DNA of 64,000 nt from Rhodospirillales bacterium (lineage in GTDB: Bacteria; Pseudomonadota; Alphaproteobacteria; Micavibrionales; UBA1664). A model generated the notes under the pieces. That model did not search any database and was not told where the DNA came from. It saw only the letters and a program-made list of their open reading frames with translations. Positions 1-8,976 of this stretch are shown here, in pieces (position 1 is the stretch's first letter; each line of letters opens with the position of its first letter). A program made the translations under genes and the position numbers. The stretch is taken from contig CP060260.1 in the NCBI GenBank assembly GCA_023898805.1, forward strand, positions 1,240,001-1,304,000, in the 5' to 3' direction.

Positions 1-1
1 G

Positions 2-1186
2 GCGGAAGATCCGCTGTTCATTCTGTACACCTCCGGTTCGACCGGAAAGCCCAAGGGCGTGCTGCACACGACCGGCGGCTACATGGTTTATGCGTCCTAT
101 ACGCACGAAGTTTCCTTCGACTACCGCGATGGGGAGGTGTTCTGGTGCACCGCTGATGTCGGCTGGGTCACGGGTCACAGCTATATCGTCTATGGCCCGC
201 TGGCCAACGGCGCGATCACCCTGATGTTCGAGGGCGTGCCGCAATACCCGGACTGGGGGCGTTTCTGGGACGTGATCGACAAACACAAGGTGAATATCTT
301 TTACACCGCGCCCACCGCGATCCGGTCCCTGCTGCGCGAGGGGGACGGGTTCGTCAAACGTGCCGCGCGCGCCTCGCTGCGCATTCTGGGCAGCGTGGGC
401 GAGCCGATCAACGCCGAGGCATGGGAATGGTACCACGACGTGGTCGGCGACGGACGCTGCCCGGTCATCGACACGTATTGGCAGACCGAAACCGGCGGCC
501 ATATCATCACGCCGCTGCCCAACGGCGCGACCGCGCAGAAGCCCGGTTCCGCGGCACGGCCGTTTTTCGGCGTCAAACCCGCGATCGTCGACAACGAGGG
601 TCATGTTTTGGACGGCGCGGTCGAAGGCAATCTGGTGATTGCGGATTCATGGCCAGGCCAGATGCGCACGGTCTACCGCGACCACGCGCGTTTTGAAAAA
701 ACCTATTTTTCGACCTTCAAGGGTATGTACTTTACCGGCGACGGCGCGCGCCGCGACGCCGATGGCGATTACTGGGTGACCGGTCGGGTCGACGACGTGA
801 TCAACGTTTCCGGCCACCGTTTCGGCACCGCCGAAATCGAATCCGCGATCGACCGCCACCATGCCGTGGCCGAAAGCGCGGTCGTGGGATTCCCGCACGA
901 CGTCAAAGGCCAGGGCATATACGCCTATGTGATTTTGAAAGAGGGCGAGTCGCCGTCACCCGAATTGCGTACCGACATCGTCAAGACCGTGCGCGAAATC
1001 ATCGGCCCCATCGCCACGCCCGACCGCATCCATTTCACGCCAGGCCTGCCCAAGACGCGATCGGGCAAGATCATGCGCCGCATCCTGCGCAAGATTGCGG
1101 CGGGGGACACCGGAAATCTGGGCGACACATCGACCCTTGCCGACCCGTCCATCGTCGATGCGCTGCTTGCTGGCGCTCAGACCTGA
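2..1186 (+). CDS. acs: acetyl-CoA synthetase (AMP-forming), 3' part only
   Basis: The reading frame is open from the window edge, so only the last 394 residues are visible. It makes acetyl-CoA from acetate, ATP and CoA through an acetyl-adenylate in the cytoplasm. The visible part opens with the phosphate-binding loop YTSGSTGKPKG, continues through WQTETGGH and the hinge region DDVINVSGHRFGTAEIE, and ends with SGKIMRRILRKIA. In this family the lysine of that last motif is needed for adenylation and is the acetylation control site. A normal enzyme has about 650 residues, so roughly 250 N-terminal residues lie upstream. The stop directly abuts the stop of the convergent permease gene, leaving no room for a separate terminator. 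Propionyl-CoA synthetase is possible, but the motifs fit Acs well. Confidence 0.93.
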   Translation, partial: AEDPLFILYTSGSTGKPKGVLHTTGGYMVYASYTHEVSFDYRDGEVFWCTADVGWVTGHSYIVYGPLANGAITLMFEGVPQYPDWGRFWDVIDKHKVNIFYTAPTAIRSLLREGDGFVKRAARASLRILGSVGEPINAEAWEWYHDVVGDGRCPVIDTYWQTETGGHIITPLPNGATAQKPGSAARPFFGVKPAIVDNEGHVLDGAVEGNLVIADSWPGQMRTVYRDHARFEKTYFSTFKGMYFTGDGARRDADGDYWVTGRVDDVINVSGHRFGTAEIESAIDRHHAVAESAVVGFPHDVKGQGIYAYVILKEGESPSPELRTDIVKTVREIIGPIATPDRIHFTPGLPKTRSGKIMRRILRKIAAGDTGNLGDTSTLADPSIVDALLAGAQT

Positions 1187-2320
1187 TTAATCCAGCGTCC
1201 GGCGATAGCGGGTGACGGCGATGCCGCACACCGCCAGAAAGAACAGTACGATGGGCCACAGATTGGGCCAGACCTCGCTCCAGCCATTGCCCTTCAGAAT
1301 GACTCCGCGCGCGATCAAAAGAAAATGCGTCAGCGGCAGGGCCCGGCCGATCATCTGCGCCCAATCCGGCATCCCGCCGAACGGGAACAGGAAACCGGAC
1401 AGCAGCATCGAGGGCAGGAAGAAAAACGTCGTCATCTGCATCGCCTGCGTCTGGTTGCGCGACATGGTCGAAAACGTGTACCCAAGCGCGACATTGGCCG
1501 CGATGAACACGAACACGGCGGCGAACAAAACCCATAAAGGCCCGATGACCGGCACGCCGAACAGGTAATAGGCGGCGCACACGATGACCGCGACCTGAAA
1601 GAATCCGATCAGGATATAGGGCGCGATCTTGCCCATCATCACCTCGAACGGCGTCACCGGCATCGCCAGCAGGTTTTCCATCGTCCCGCGTTCGACCTCG
1701 CGCGTCAGCGCCATGGCGGTCATCATGATGGTGCTCATGGTCAAAATCACGCCGATCAGGCCTGGAATGATGTTGTACTGTGTCAGGCCTTCGGGGTTAT
1801 AGGCGCGGTGCACGACCAGCGTGAAAGGCGAGGCGTCCTGCGCGCTGCCGATGGTGTTGGCGCGCAGATCGTGCGCCAGCGCGCTGTTCGTGATGGCGCT
1901 GGCGGCGGCGACCGCATTGCCGATGGCGGTGGGGTCGGTCGCGTCCGCCTCCAGCAGGACCGAAGGATTGTCGCCGCGCAAAAGCCGGTGCGTGAAATCG
2001 GGCGGAATGTTTAAAATGAAGCTCGCCTTGCCCGTGCGCATCAGGAACCGGGCCGTATCCTCGTCGTGCACGTCGGGCAGGAAGCGGAAATACCCGGTGT
2101 TTTCCAGCGCCGCGACATAGGTTCTGGTATAGGCGGATTGGTCCGCCTCCAGCAAAACCGCGCTCAGATGTCTGGGGTCGCTGTTGATCGCGAAGCCGAA
2201 CAAAAGCAGCTGCATGATCGGCACGCCCATCATCATGCCGAACGTCATCCGGTCGCGCAGGACCTGCGTGAACTCCTTGACCAGAATGGCCCCGACGCGG
2301 GACAGGGAAAACAGGTTCAC
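1187..2320 (-). CDS. ABC-2 type transporter permease (YbhS/YbhR-like)
   Basis: Membrane subunit of an export-type ABC transporter. The chosen start is the GTG at 2320, which overlaps the ATPase stop as GTGA and gives 377 residues. The N-terminus (LVKEFTQVLRDRMTF) and first membrane segment are typical of ABC-2 permeases. A large extracytoplasmic loop of about 130 residues follows, then five hydrophobic segments, with the family-typical TREVERGTMENLL between the loop and the membrane core. It is the last gene of an operon running purD, membrane-fusion protein, ATPase, permease. The substrate cannot be read from sequence; relatives export drugs or lipophilic compounds. Only one permease gene is present, so it presumably forms a homodimer. 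Confidence 0.88.
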   Translation of the reverse strand: MNLFSLSRVGAILVKEFTQVLRDRMTFGMMMGVPIMQLLLFGFAINSDPRHLSAVLLEADQSAYTRTYVAALENTGYFRFLPDVHDEDTARFLMRTGKASFILNIPPDFTHRLLRGDNPSVLLEADATDPTAIGNAVAAASAITNSALAHDLRANTIGSAQDASPFTLVVHRAYNPEGLTQYNIIPGLIGVILTMSTIMMTAMALTREVERGTMENLLAMPVTPFEVMMGKIAPYILIGFFQVAVIVCAAYYLFGVPVIGPLWVLFAAVFVFIAANVALGYTFSTMSRNQTQAMQMTTFFFLPSMLLSGFLFPFGGMPDWAQMIGRALPLTHFLLIARGVILKGNGWSEVWPNLWPIVLFFLAVCGIAVTRYRRTLD

Positions 2321-3252
2321 GCGCCCTCCTGCACTTTCGGCGCCTGCGCGCTTTGCGCCATCAACTGGATGAATACGTCCTCCAGCGTGGTTTCGCCCTG
2401 CACCCATTGCGCGCGCTCCCGGAACGGCGCGATCGCGGCTTCCAGCGCGCCCGCGTCCGTGCCGATGACATGCAGGCTTTCGCCGAACGGCGCGACCTGC
2501 GCGATGCCCGCGCGCCCGCGCAACTCGGCTGCCAGCCGCATCAGGTCTTCCCCGCGCGCGATCCATGTCACCAGCCCGGATTGCGCGATGACTTCCGGCA
2601 CCGTGCCTTTGGCGATCACGCGCCCGCCCGAAATATAGACGATGCGACCGCAGCGTTCAGCCTCGTCCATGTAATGCGTGCTGACCAGCACCGTCAGTCC
2701 CTCGGCGGCCAGCCGGTGGATCTGGTCCCAGAAATCGCGCCGCGCCTGCGGGTCGACCCCGGCGGTAGGCTCGTCGAGCATCAACACCTCCGGGTCGTGC
2801 AAAATGCACGCGGCCAGCGCCATGCGCTGCTTCCACCCGCCCGAAAGCGTGCCCGCCATCTGGTCGCGCCGCGCCTTGAGGCCGAAACGCTCAAGCGTCG
2901 CGTCCACCTTTGCCCGCCGGTTTTTCAGCGCGTACAGCCTGCCCACGAAATGCAGGTTTTCCGCGACGCTCAGATCTTCGTAAAAGCTGAATTTCTGGGT
3001 CATGTACCCGATGCGCAGCTTGATCGCCTGCGCCGCGCGGGTGACGTCGTATCCCAAAACGCGTCCCGTGCCGGAATCGGGCGTCAAAAGCCCGCACATC
3101 ATGCGCAGCGTGGTCGTCTTGCCCGACCCGTTGGGGCCAAGGAAGCCGACGATCTCACCGCGTTTGATCTGCATGTCGACCTGGTCGACGACGCGCCGTC
3201 CGTCAAATGATTTTGAAATGCCGCGAACGTCGATGACCGCGCCGTCGCTCAT
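2317..3252 (-). CDS. ABC transporter ATP-binding protein (YbhF-like, single domain)
   Basis: Cytoplasmic ATPase that drives the adjacent permease. The start at 3252 gives 311 residues, and its ATG overlaps the stop of the upstream HlyD-type gene (ATGA). Walker A is GPNGSGKTT near residue 40, the signature is LSGGWKQR, Walker B is LMLDEPTAGVD, and an H-loop (STHYMDEAERC) follows. The signature glutamine is replaced by tryptophan-lysine, as is common in ABC-2 exporters. The C-terminal 80 residues look like the usual regulatory extension. The gene overlaps its neighbours on both sides, so all three export genes should be translated together. Confidence 0.93.
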   Translation of the reverse strand: MSDGAVIDVRGISKSFDGRRVVDQVDMQIKRGEIVGFLGPNGSGKTTTLRMMCGLLTPDSGTGRVLGYDVTRAAQAIKLRIGYMTQKFSFYEDLSVAENLHFVGRLYALKNRRAKVDATLERFGLKARRDQMAGTLSGGWKQRMALAACILHDPEVLMLDEPTAGVDPQARRDFWDQIHRLAAEGLTVLVSTHYMDEAERCGRIVYISGGRVIAKGTVPEVIAQSGLVTWIARGEDLMRLAAELRGRAGIAQVAPFGESLHVIGTDAGALEAAIAPFRERAQWVQGETTLEDVFIQLMAQSAQAPKVQEGA

Positions 3253-4226
3253 GGCGTATGCATCCACGGCTTGGCGACGTTCACGGGCTGCCCCGCAGCG
3301 GGCAGCGCATCCGGATTGTCCGGTGCGGCTTCGACCATGAATACCAGTTTCTGGCGGCTGTGCACGCTGTAGATCACAGGCGGCGTGTATTCCACCTTGG
3401 GCGAAATGTAATCGATGCGCGCATGCAACCCCGCCGCGCACCCGTCGCAGGTAAACGCGATGGTTTCGCCCGGCTTCAAGCGCGCGATCTCGTCCTGCGG
3501 CACGAAAAACCGGATCACGCGTTTGCCGTCCGGCAACAGGCGGATCACCGGCTGCTGCGCCGACGCCATTTCGCCCGCTTCGCGGATTGTGTCCGCGATC
3601 AGCCCGTCTGCCGGTGAATGCACGTCGTTGCGCGCAAGCGCCCATTGCGCGTTTTCAAATTGCGCCTTGGCATTTTCAAGCGCTGCGCGCGCCGCCGCGA
3701 TCTCGCCTTCGCGTGCGGGCAGCTTCGCCGCCGCGACGTTGCGTTGCGCCGCGCTCAGCTGGGCCTGCGCCTCCTTCAACGCCGCGCTGGCCTGATCCAT
3801 CATGCTTTTGCTCAGGTCGCCGGTGGCGAACAGGTCCTTCTTGCGCGCGTAATCGCCCTGCGCCAGCCTGACCGCCGCCTGCGCATTGGCGACATTCGCC
3901 TGCAGGACTGAAAGCTCGGCCGGCCGTTTGCCGCTTGAAAGATTGTCCAGATTTGCCTGCGCCTGCGCGACCTGAGATTGCGCGGCATCGGCCGCGTTGC
4001 GTGCGCTGATGTCCTCCAGCCGGAACAGGCTTTGACCGCGTTTGACCCGCGCGCCGCGCTTGACCAGCACCGCATCGATCCGCCCCGCGTCCTGCGGCGC
4101 GATCAGCGCATCCTGATTTTCGGCATAGCCCTGCCAGCTTGTGGGCGCACCCTGATCCTCGCCGATGCGCAGCACCAGATACATGGCAACGATAACAAGA
4201 AGGATAATGACGATCAGCTTGCGCAT
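3249..4226 (-). CDS. HlyD-family membrane fusion protein (YbhG-like)
   Basis: Periplasmic adaptor linking an inner-membrane exporter to an outer-membrane channel. The start at MRKLIVI (4226) gives 325 residues. It has a single N-terminal membrane anchor (about residues 3-20), a lipoyl/barrel-sandwich half (DAGRIDAVLVKRGARVKRGQ), a long alanine/glutamine-rich coiled coil (about 70-190) and a closing beta-barrel domain (ADTIREAGEMASAQQPV onward). It begins 4 nt after purD and overlaps the ATPase gene by 4 nt. No outer-membrane channel gene lies nearby, so it probably recruits one encoded elsewhere. The family call is firm; the cargo is unknown. Confidence 0.9.
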   Translation of the reverse strand: MRKLIVIILLVIVAMYLVLRIGEDQGAPTSWQGYAENQDALIAPQDAGRIDAVLVKRGARVKRGQSLFRLEDISARNAADAAQSQVAQAQANLDNLSSGKRPAELSVLQANVANAQAAVRLAQGDYARKKDLFATGDLSKSMMDQASAALKEAQAQLSAAQRNVAAAKLPAREGEIAAARAALENAKAQFENAQWALARNDVHSPADGLIADTIREAGEMASAQQPVIRLLPDGKRVIRFFVPQDEIARLKPGETIAFTCDGCAAGLHARIDYISPKVEYTPPVIYSVHSRQKLVFMVEAAPDNPDALPAAGQPVNVAKPWMHTP

Positions 4227-4230
4227 GACC

Positions 4231-5523
4231 CTATGCGGCCTCCCCGCCAATATCTGCGCCGTCTAGCGCGCGCCATGCAATGTCGCGGCGGCAGAACCCG
4301 TCATTCCATACGATGGCGTCCACCCCGGCATAGGCGATGGCGCGGGCGGATGCGACATCCCGGCCCACGCCGCACACGTTCAAAACCCGTCCGCCATTGG
4401 CGACGATCGCGCCGTTCGCAAGCGCCGTTCCGGCGTGGAAGACGATCGCGCCGGTTTGCGCCGCCTGTGCGAATCCGCTGATGACGCTGCCCTTTTTATA
4501 TGCGCCGGGATAGCCCTTCGCCGCCATCACCACGCAGGCGGAAACGTCAGACGTCATTGAAAAATCGCCGGGTTCAAGCCTGCCTTTCGCCGCGTCCATC
4601 AGCATACGCGCGAAATCGCCCTTCAGCCGCAGCATCAACGTCTGGCATTCCGGGTCGCCGAACCGCACGTTGTATTCCAGCAATTTCGGCCCGTCCTTGG
4701 TGATCATCAATCCGGCGAACAAAACCCCCTGAAATGGGTGGCCCTCCGCCGCCATGCCGGCCAGCGTCGGCCGGATGCAGCGATCGATGATCTCCCGCTC
4801 CAGCGCCGGGGTCATCAGCCGCGCCGGGCTGTACGCGCCCATGCCGCCGGTATTGGGGCCGGTGTCGCCGTCGCCTGCGCGTTTATGGTCCTGCGCCGAT
4901 CCGAGCGACAGGAAATCAAGCCCCGCGCACAGCGCGAAATACGATATTTCTTCGCCCTCAAGGAATTCTTCGATCACAATCTCGCGCCCCGCGTCGCCGA
5001 ACGCCGCGCCTGAAAGCATGTCGCGCGCGGCCGCCTGCGCCTCGGCGATGCTGCTGGCCACGGTTACGCCCTTGCCCGCGGCAAGGCCCGATGTCTTGAC
5101 CACGATCGGCGCGCCCATGCGCGCGATGTAATCGCACGCCGCGTCGGCATCGGTAAAGGTCCGGTACTGCGCGCTTGGAATATCGTGCCGCGCGAAGAAA
5201 TCCTTTAAAAACGCCTTCGATCCTTCAAGCTGCGCCGCCGCGGCCGACGGGCCGAATACCGCGAAACCGTCCGCGCGCAACACGTCCGCAAGCCCCGCGA
5301 CCAGGGGCATCTCCGGCCCCACGACCACCAGATCGGGCTTGATTTGCCGCGCCAGCGCAAGAATGGCGGGAATGTCCTCGGCCCCCGCGTCGTGGCAGGT
5401 CGCTATTTCCGCGATGCCGGGGTTGCCGGGGGTACAGTGCAACGCGCCGCAGGAAGGAGATTGCTTAAGCCGCAGGCACAGCGCATGTTCGCGCCCGCCC
5501 GATCCGATCACGAGAATGTCCAT
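4231..5523 (-). CDS. purD: phosphoribosylamine-glycine ligase (GAR synthetase)
   Basis: Second step of de novo purine synthesis: joins glycine to 5-phosphoribosylamine with ATP. The start at MDILVIGSGGREHAL gives 430 residues, matching the family length (about 430). The Rossmann-like N-terminal domain, the ATP-grasp core (VVKTSGLAAGKGVTVA) and the signature HKRAGDGDTGPNTGGMGAYSPA followed by YNVRFGDPECQ are all intact. An in-frame extension to 5649 exists but would run through a terminator hairpin, so it is rejected. It is the first gene of a purD-export operon; whether the functional link is real or only positional cannot be seen. Confidence 0.96.
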   Translation of the reverse strand: MDILVIGSGGREHALCLRLKQSPSCGALHCTPGNPGIAEIATCHDAGAEDIPAILALARQIKPDLVVVGPEMPLVAGLADVLRADGFAVFGPSAAAAQLEGSKAFLKDFFARHDIPSAQYRTFTDADAACDYIARMGAPIVVKTSGLAAGKGVTVASSIAEAQAAARDMLSGAAFGDAGREIVIEEFLEGEEISYFALCAGLDFLSLGSAQDHKRAGDGDTGPNTGGMGAYSPARLMTPALEREIIDRCIRPTLAGMAAEGHPFQGVLFAGLMITKDGPKLLEYNVRFGDPECQTLMLRLKGDFARMLMDAAKGRLEPGDFSMTSDVSACVVMAAKGYPGAYKKGSVISGFAQAAQTGAIVFHAGTALANGAIVANGGRVLNVCGVGRDVASARAIAYAGVDAIVWNDGFCRRDIAWRALDGADIGGEAA

Positions 5524-5589
5524 GCGCCGGTTATACCAGCCCGGCCTTAAAACGCCAAACCGCCATGGGCTGGAAATAAAACCGGAAAC

Positions 5590-5619
5590 AAAAAAGGCGG
5601 CCGGGGCCGCCTTTTTTTT
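5590..5619 (-). terminator. bidirectional rho-independent terminator
   Basis: A 7-bp GC-only stem (arms GGCGGCC/GGCCGCC, tiny loop) is flanked by an A-run on the left and a T-run on the right, so it can work in both directions. On the minus strand it lies 20 nt after the stop of the 42-residue ORF and about 70 nt before the purD start, separating the two transcripts. Confidence 0.85.
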
Positions 5620-5638
5620 GTAAAATTGATGGGGACTT

Positions 5639-5767
5639 CTAAATTCCACCGGCGACGCTGCGCGCGCGGGTGTGCAGTTGATCCAGTACAGATGCCTCAG
5701 GCCGCCTTATATAAGCCGTGAAATGGTCGTTGGCGGACTGAAAATTGAATGTGCGGCGTAGGGTCAT
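5639..5767 (-). CDS. small unknown protein, 42 residues
   Basis: An ATG is preceded by a strong Shine-Dalgarno run (GAGAGGAG, 6 nt spacing) and followed 42 codons later by TAG, then by a strong terminator 20 nt on. The predicted product starts MTLRRTFNFQSANDHFTAYI and is basic, soluble-looking, with no membrane segment or signal peptide. It lies 90 nt downstream of putA on the same strand, so it may be the tail of that transcript or have its own promoter. I recognise no family. The ribosome-binding site and terminator are the main evidence that it is translated. Confidence 0.6.
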   Translation of the reverse strand: MTLRRTFNFQSANDHFTAYIRRPEASVLDQLHTRARSVAGGI

Positions 5768-5857
5768 GGCGGACTCCTCTCGGCTGTCGTCTTTGGGTCT
5801 GGAATAGCCTCAACCTACGCGCAAATTCCTAAAAAACCCTTAACGACGGGCGGCGCC

Positions 5858-8800
5858 TCAACCGGCGTCCTGCGTCAAAAGCGTGGTGTTTCCGCCGGAT
5901 GCGGTGGTGTCGATGCTGATGACTTTTTCGGTGGCGAAGGCCGCAAGGTAATGCGGCCCGCCCGCCTTTGGCCCGGTGCCTGACAAATTCATGCCTCCGA
6001 ACGGCTGCACGCCGACCACCGCGCCGATCATGCTGCGATTGACATAGACGTTTCCGGCCCTGATCTTGGCCGCCGCTTCGCGTTGTACGCTCCAGATCCG
6101 GCTGTGCACGCCGAAAGTAAGTCCATACCCCTTGCGGTTGATTGCCTCGATCAGATCGTTGCGTTCGCCCGCCTTGTAACGCAGGACGTGCAGGATCGGC
6201 CCGAAAATCTCACGGTCCAGATCGTCCACCGACCGCAACTCCGCGACCATCGGCGCGCAGAAATGCCCGCGTTTTTCAAGCCCGGCGTCCAGTGACGCCT
6301 CGGCCACCGCGCGCGCGCCGCCGCGCAGACGCGATTTATGGCGCTGGACAACAGCCAGCGCCTCGGCGTCGATCAGCGGACCAAGGTCGCTTGCTGCCGA
6401 TGCCGGGTCCCCGATTGTCAGTTCCCCCATCGCGCCCGCGATCATTTCCATCATCGTATCCGCGACGTCCTCCTGCACCAGCAGCAGCCGCAGTGCCGAA
6501 CAGCGTTGTCCGGCGGATGTGAACGCCGACAGGATGACGTCGTCGCAAACCTGTTCGGGCAGGGCGGTGGAATCGACAATCATGGCATTCAAACCGCCCG
6601 TTTCGGCGATCAGCGGTACGATCGGCCCCGGCCGGTCGGCCAGCGATTTGTGGATCGCCTTGGCGGCCTGCAGCGAACCCGTAAACGCCACGCCCGCGAC
6701 GCGCCGGTTGGCCACCACCATTTCACCCACGCGTCCGTCGCCCTGCACCAGCGCGATGACGTTGTTGGGGATTCCGGCCTCAAGCATCAATTGTACGGCG
6801 CGTTGCGCGATGACCGGTGTCTGCTCGGCGGGCTTGGCGACGACGCCGTTGCCCGCGGCCAGAGCCGCCGCGATCTGCCCGGTGAAAATCGCCAGCGGGA
6901 AATTCCACGGACTGATACAGGCAAAAATCCCGCGCGCCTCCAGTCGCAGGGAATTCTGCTCGCCCGTGGGACCGGGCAAAACCGTGGCCGTACCGAACAG
7001 TTTACGCGCCTGCATCGCGTAATACCGCGCGAAATCGACGGCTTCGCGCACTTCCGCGATGCCGTCGGCCAGCGTCTTGCCCGCCTCGCGCGCGCACAGA
7101 CCCACGAATTCATCGCGGTGTTTTTCCAGCATGTCGGCATAAGCCTCCAGCGCCTTGGCGCGCGTGTCCGGATGCGTCGCCCGCCACAGCGCGGCGCCGC
7201 CAGCCACGCTTTCAAACGCGGCCTCGACGATTTTTTCGTCAGCGGGCCACAGCGTACCCAGCTGTGCCGAAACCTCGGCGGGCGGGTGTGTTTCCAACGC
7301 GGTCGCGCCGGCGCGCCGTGTGCCGTCGATCATGCTGCACGCCTCGAAACGCGCGCCCGAAGCCGCCTGCCGCGCTGCGGCTTCAAGCTGTCCCAGTGCC
7401 GCGGGCTCACCCAGGTCGAACCCCGCGCTGTTGCGCCGGTCGGGCGCGTAAAGTTGCGCAGGCAAGGGAATTTTCGGATGCGGCGCGCCCTTGCTGGCGC
7501 GCGCCGCCGCGACCGGGTCGTCGATCAACTGGTCCGTCGGCACGCTTTTATCGGATATGCGGTTGACGAACGAGCTGTTGGCCCCGTTCTCCAAAAGCCG
7601 CCGCACCAGATAGGCCAGCAATTGCGTATGCGGTCCGACCGGCGCGTAAACCGAAACCGGCAGGTCCATGGCCAAAAGCTGCGCATGCAGACCTTCGCCC
7701 ATGCCGTACAGGCGCTGGAACGCGAAACCCTGTTTGTCGCTGCCCGCCATTTCAAGGATCTGCGCGATATTGGTCGCGTTATGCGTGCCGAACAACGGCG
7801 CGACGAATTTTCGGTTGTCCATCAGCATCTGCGCGCAAGCCAGATACGAAACGTCGCTATGCGCCTTGCGCGTGAACACGGGGTAATCCGGCAGCCCCGC
7901 GACCTGCGCGCGCTTGATTTCGGAATCCCAGTACGCGCCCTTGACCAGACGGATGTTAAGCCGCCGCTGGCTGCCCGCAGCCCAGGTGATCAACTCGCGC
8001 GTCAGCGGCAGGGCGCGCTTGCCATAGGCCTGCACCGCCAGCCCGAACCCGTCCCAGTGTTTAAGGAACGGGGCCTGCAACGCCCTATCGATGATCTGCA
8101 ATGAAAGGGTCAGGCGCTCGCTTTCCTCGGCGTCCACGGTCAGCGCCAGACCGCCGTCGGCGGCCAGCCGGCACAGCTCGGTCAGCCGTTCCGCCAGTTC
8201 GGGAACGCACCGCCCGGCCTGCCCCGCGTGATAGCGGGGGTGCAGCGCCGAAAGCTTGACCGATATTCCATGCCGGCGCAAAGACGGCGTTCTGGATCCT
8301 GTCGCGGAGTCGACCACGCTGCGCCCGATCGCGGAAATCGCGTGCGCATAGGCGTTGAAATATTTTTCCGCGTCCTGATCCGAACGCGCCCCTTCGCCCA
8401 GCATGTCGAAGGACCACGCGATGCCGCGCGGCTGGTCGTTGGCGGCGGCCAGCGCGGCCTCGATGCTTTCACCCATCACGAACGCGCCGCCCAGAAGGCG
8501 CACGCCCTCTACCGCGGCTTTGCGGATCATCGGCATGCCCATCCGCCGTGCCATGCCGCCCATCAGGTTTTGCGCGGTGCGCAGGCCCAGCCCGGAAATC
8601 TTGCCGACCCAGTCGTCCGCCTGTCCGAACAGGCGCTCGAAATCCGCGTCTGAAATCTTGTCTTCCAGCATCATTTCGACCGTGGCGGCGTCGGGAATGC
8701 GCAACAACGCCTCGGCCAGCGCCATCATCGCGATGCCCTCGCGCGTGGTCAGCGAGAATCCTTCCACCATCGCGTGCAGGCGGCTCATTCCCTTATGCGC

Positions 8801-8941
8801 CCGCGCACCTTCGATCAGCACCCTTGCCTGCTGTGTGATGCGCGTGCGCGCGGCGGCGTCCTGCGTGGGCAGGGCCGCGAGAAGCGCGGCGACGCATTCG
8901 GTTTCGGGGCGGAATTTCCAGCTTGCAAAGGTCTCGGACAT
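5858..8941 (-). CDS. putA: bifunctional proline dehydrogenase / L-glutamate gamma-semialdehyde dehydrogenase
   Basis: Oxidises proline to glutamate in two steps: FAD-dependent proline dehydrogenase, then NAD-dependent P5C/aldehyde dehydrogenase, with the intermediate channelled between sites. The start MSETFASWKF gives 1027 residues. The N-terminal third holds the PRODH barrel (LSALHPRY, RLVKGAYWDSEIK). The rest is an aldehyde dehydrogenase with GNGVVAKPAEQTP, the glutamate motif AETGGLNAMIVDS and the catalytic cysteine in SAGQRCSALR. The ribbon-helix-helix DNA-binding domain of enterobacterial PutA (about 1320 residues) is absent, so it cannot repress itself that way. Only 18 bp separate its ATG from the divergent xseA ATG, so its promoter must lie inside xseA. 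Confidence 0.95.
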   Translation of the reverse strand: MSETFASWKFRPETECVAALLAALPTQDAAARTRITQQARVLIEGARAHKGMSRLHAMVEGFSLTTREGIAMMALAEALLRIPDAATVEMMLEDKISDADFERLFGQADDWVGKISGLGLRTAQNLMGGMARRMGMPMIRKAAVEGVRLLGGAFVMGESIEAALAAANDQPRGIAWSFDMLGEGARSDQDAEKYFNAYAHAISAIGRSVVDSATGSRTPSLRRHGISVKLSALHPRYHAGQAGRCVPELAERLTELCRLAADGGLALTVDAEESERLTLSLQIIDRALQAPFLKHWDGFGLAVQAYGKRALPLTRELITWAAGSQRRLNIRLVKGAYWDSEIKRAQVAGLPDYPVFTRKAHSDVSYLACAQMLMDNRKFVAPLFGTHNATNIAQILEMAGSDKQGFAFQRLYGMGEGLHAQLLAMDLPVSVYAPVGPHTQLLAYLVRRLLENGANSSFVNRISDKSVPTDQLIDDPVAAARASKGAPHPKIPLPAQLYAPDRRNSAGFDLGEPAALGQLEAAARQAASGARFEACSMIDGTRRAGATALETHPPAEVSAQLGTLWPADEKIVEAAFESVAGGAALWRATHPDTRAKALEAYADMLEKHRDEFVGLCAREAGKTLADGIAEVREAVDFARYYAMQARKLFGTATVLPGPTGEQNSLRLEARGIFACISPWNFPLAIFTGQIAAALAAGNGVVAKPAEQTPVIAQRAVQLMLEAGIPNNVIALVQGDGRVGEMVVANRRVAGVAFTGSLQAAKAIHKSLADRPGPIVPLIAETGGLNAMIVDSTALPEQVCDDVILSAFTSAGQRCSALRLLLVQEDVADTMMEMIAGAMGELTIGDPASAASDLGPLIDAEALAVVQRHKSRLRGGARAVAEASLDAGLEKRGHFCAPMVAELRSVDDLDREIFGPILHVLRYKAGERNDLIEAINRKGYGLTFGVHSRIWSVQREAAAKIRAGNVYVNRSMIGAVVGVQPFGGMNLSGTGPKAGGPHYLAAFATEKVISIDTTASGGNTTLLTQDAG

Positions 8942-8948
8942 CGCGCCT

Positions 8949-8976
8949 ATTCTAGTGGGATGTCGGACCTGTTCAA
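8949..8976 (-). promoter_or_regulatory. putA promoter, predicted leaderless
   Basis: On the minus strand TTGAAC (8976-8971), a 16-nt spacer and TAGAAT (8954-8949) are followed 7 nt later by the putA ATG (8941). Transcription should start at or next to the A of the ATG. The site lies in the intergenic gap and the first codons of xseA. No good Shine-Dalgarno precedes the ATG. Confidence 0.55.

Noticed and set aside
2320..2566. N-terminal extension of the ABC-2 permease up to 2566
   Set aside because: The extra 82 residues are the ATPase gene read in another frame; the GTG at 2320 gives the family start and the GTGA coupling.
6338..8104. 588-codon frame antisense to putA
   Set aside because: High-GC shadow of the strongly supported putA reading frame; Arg/His/Gln-rich product, no family likeness.
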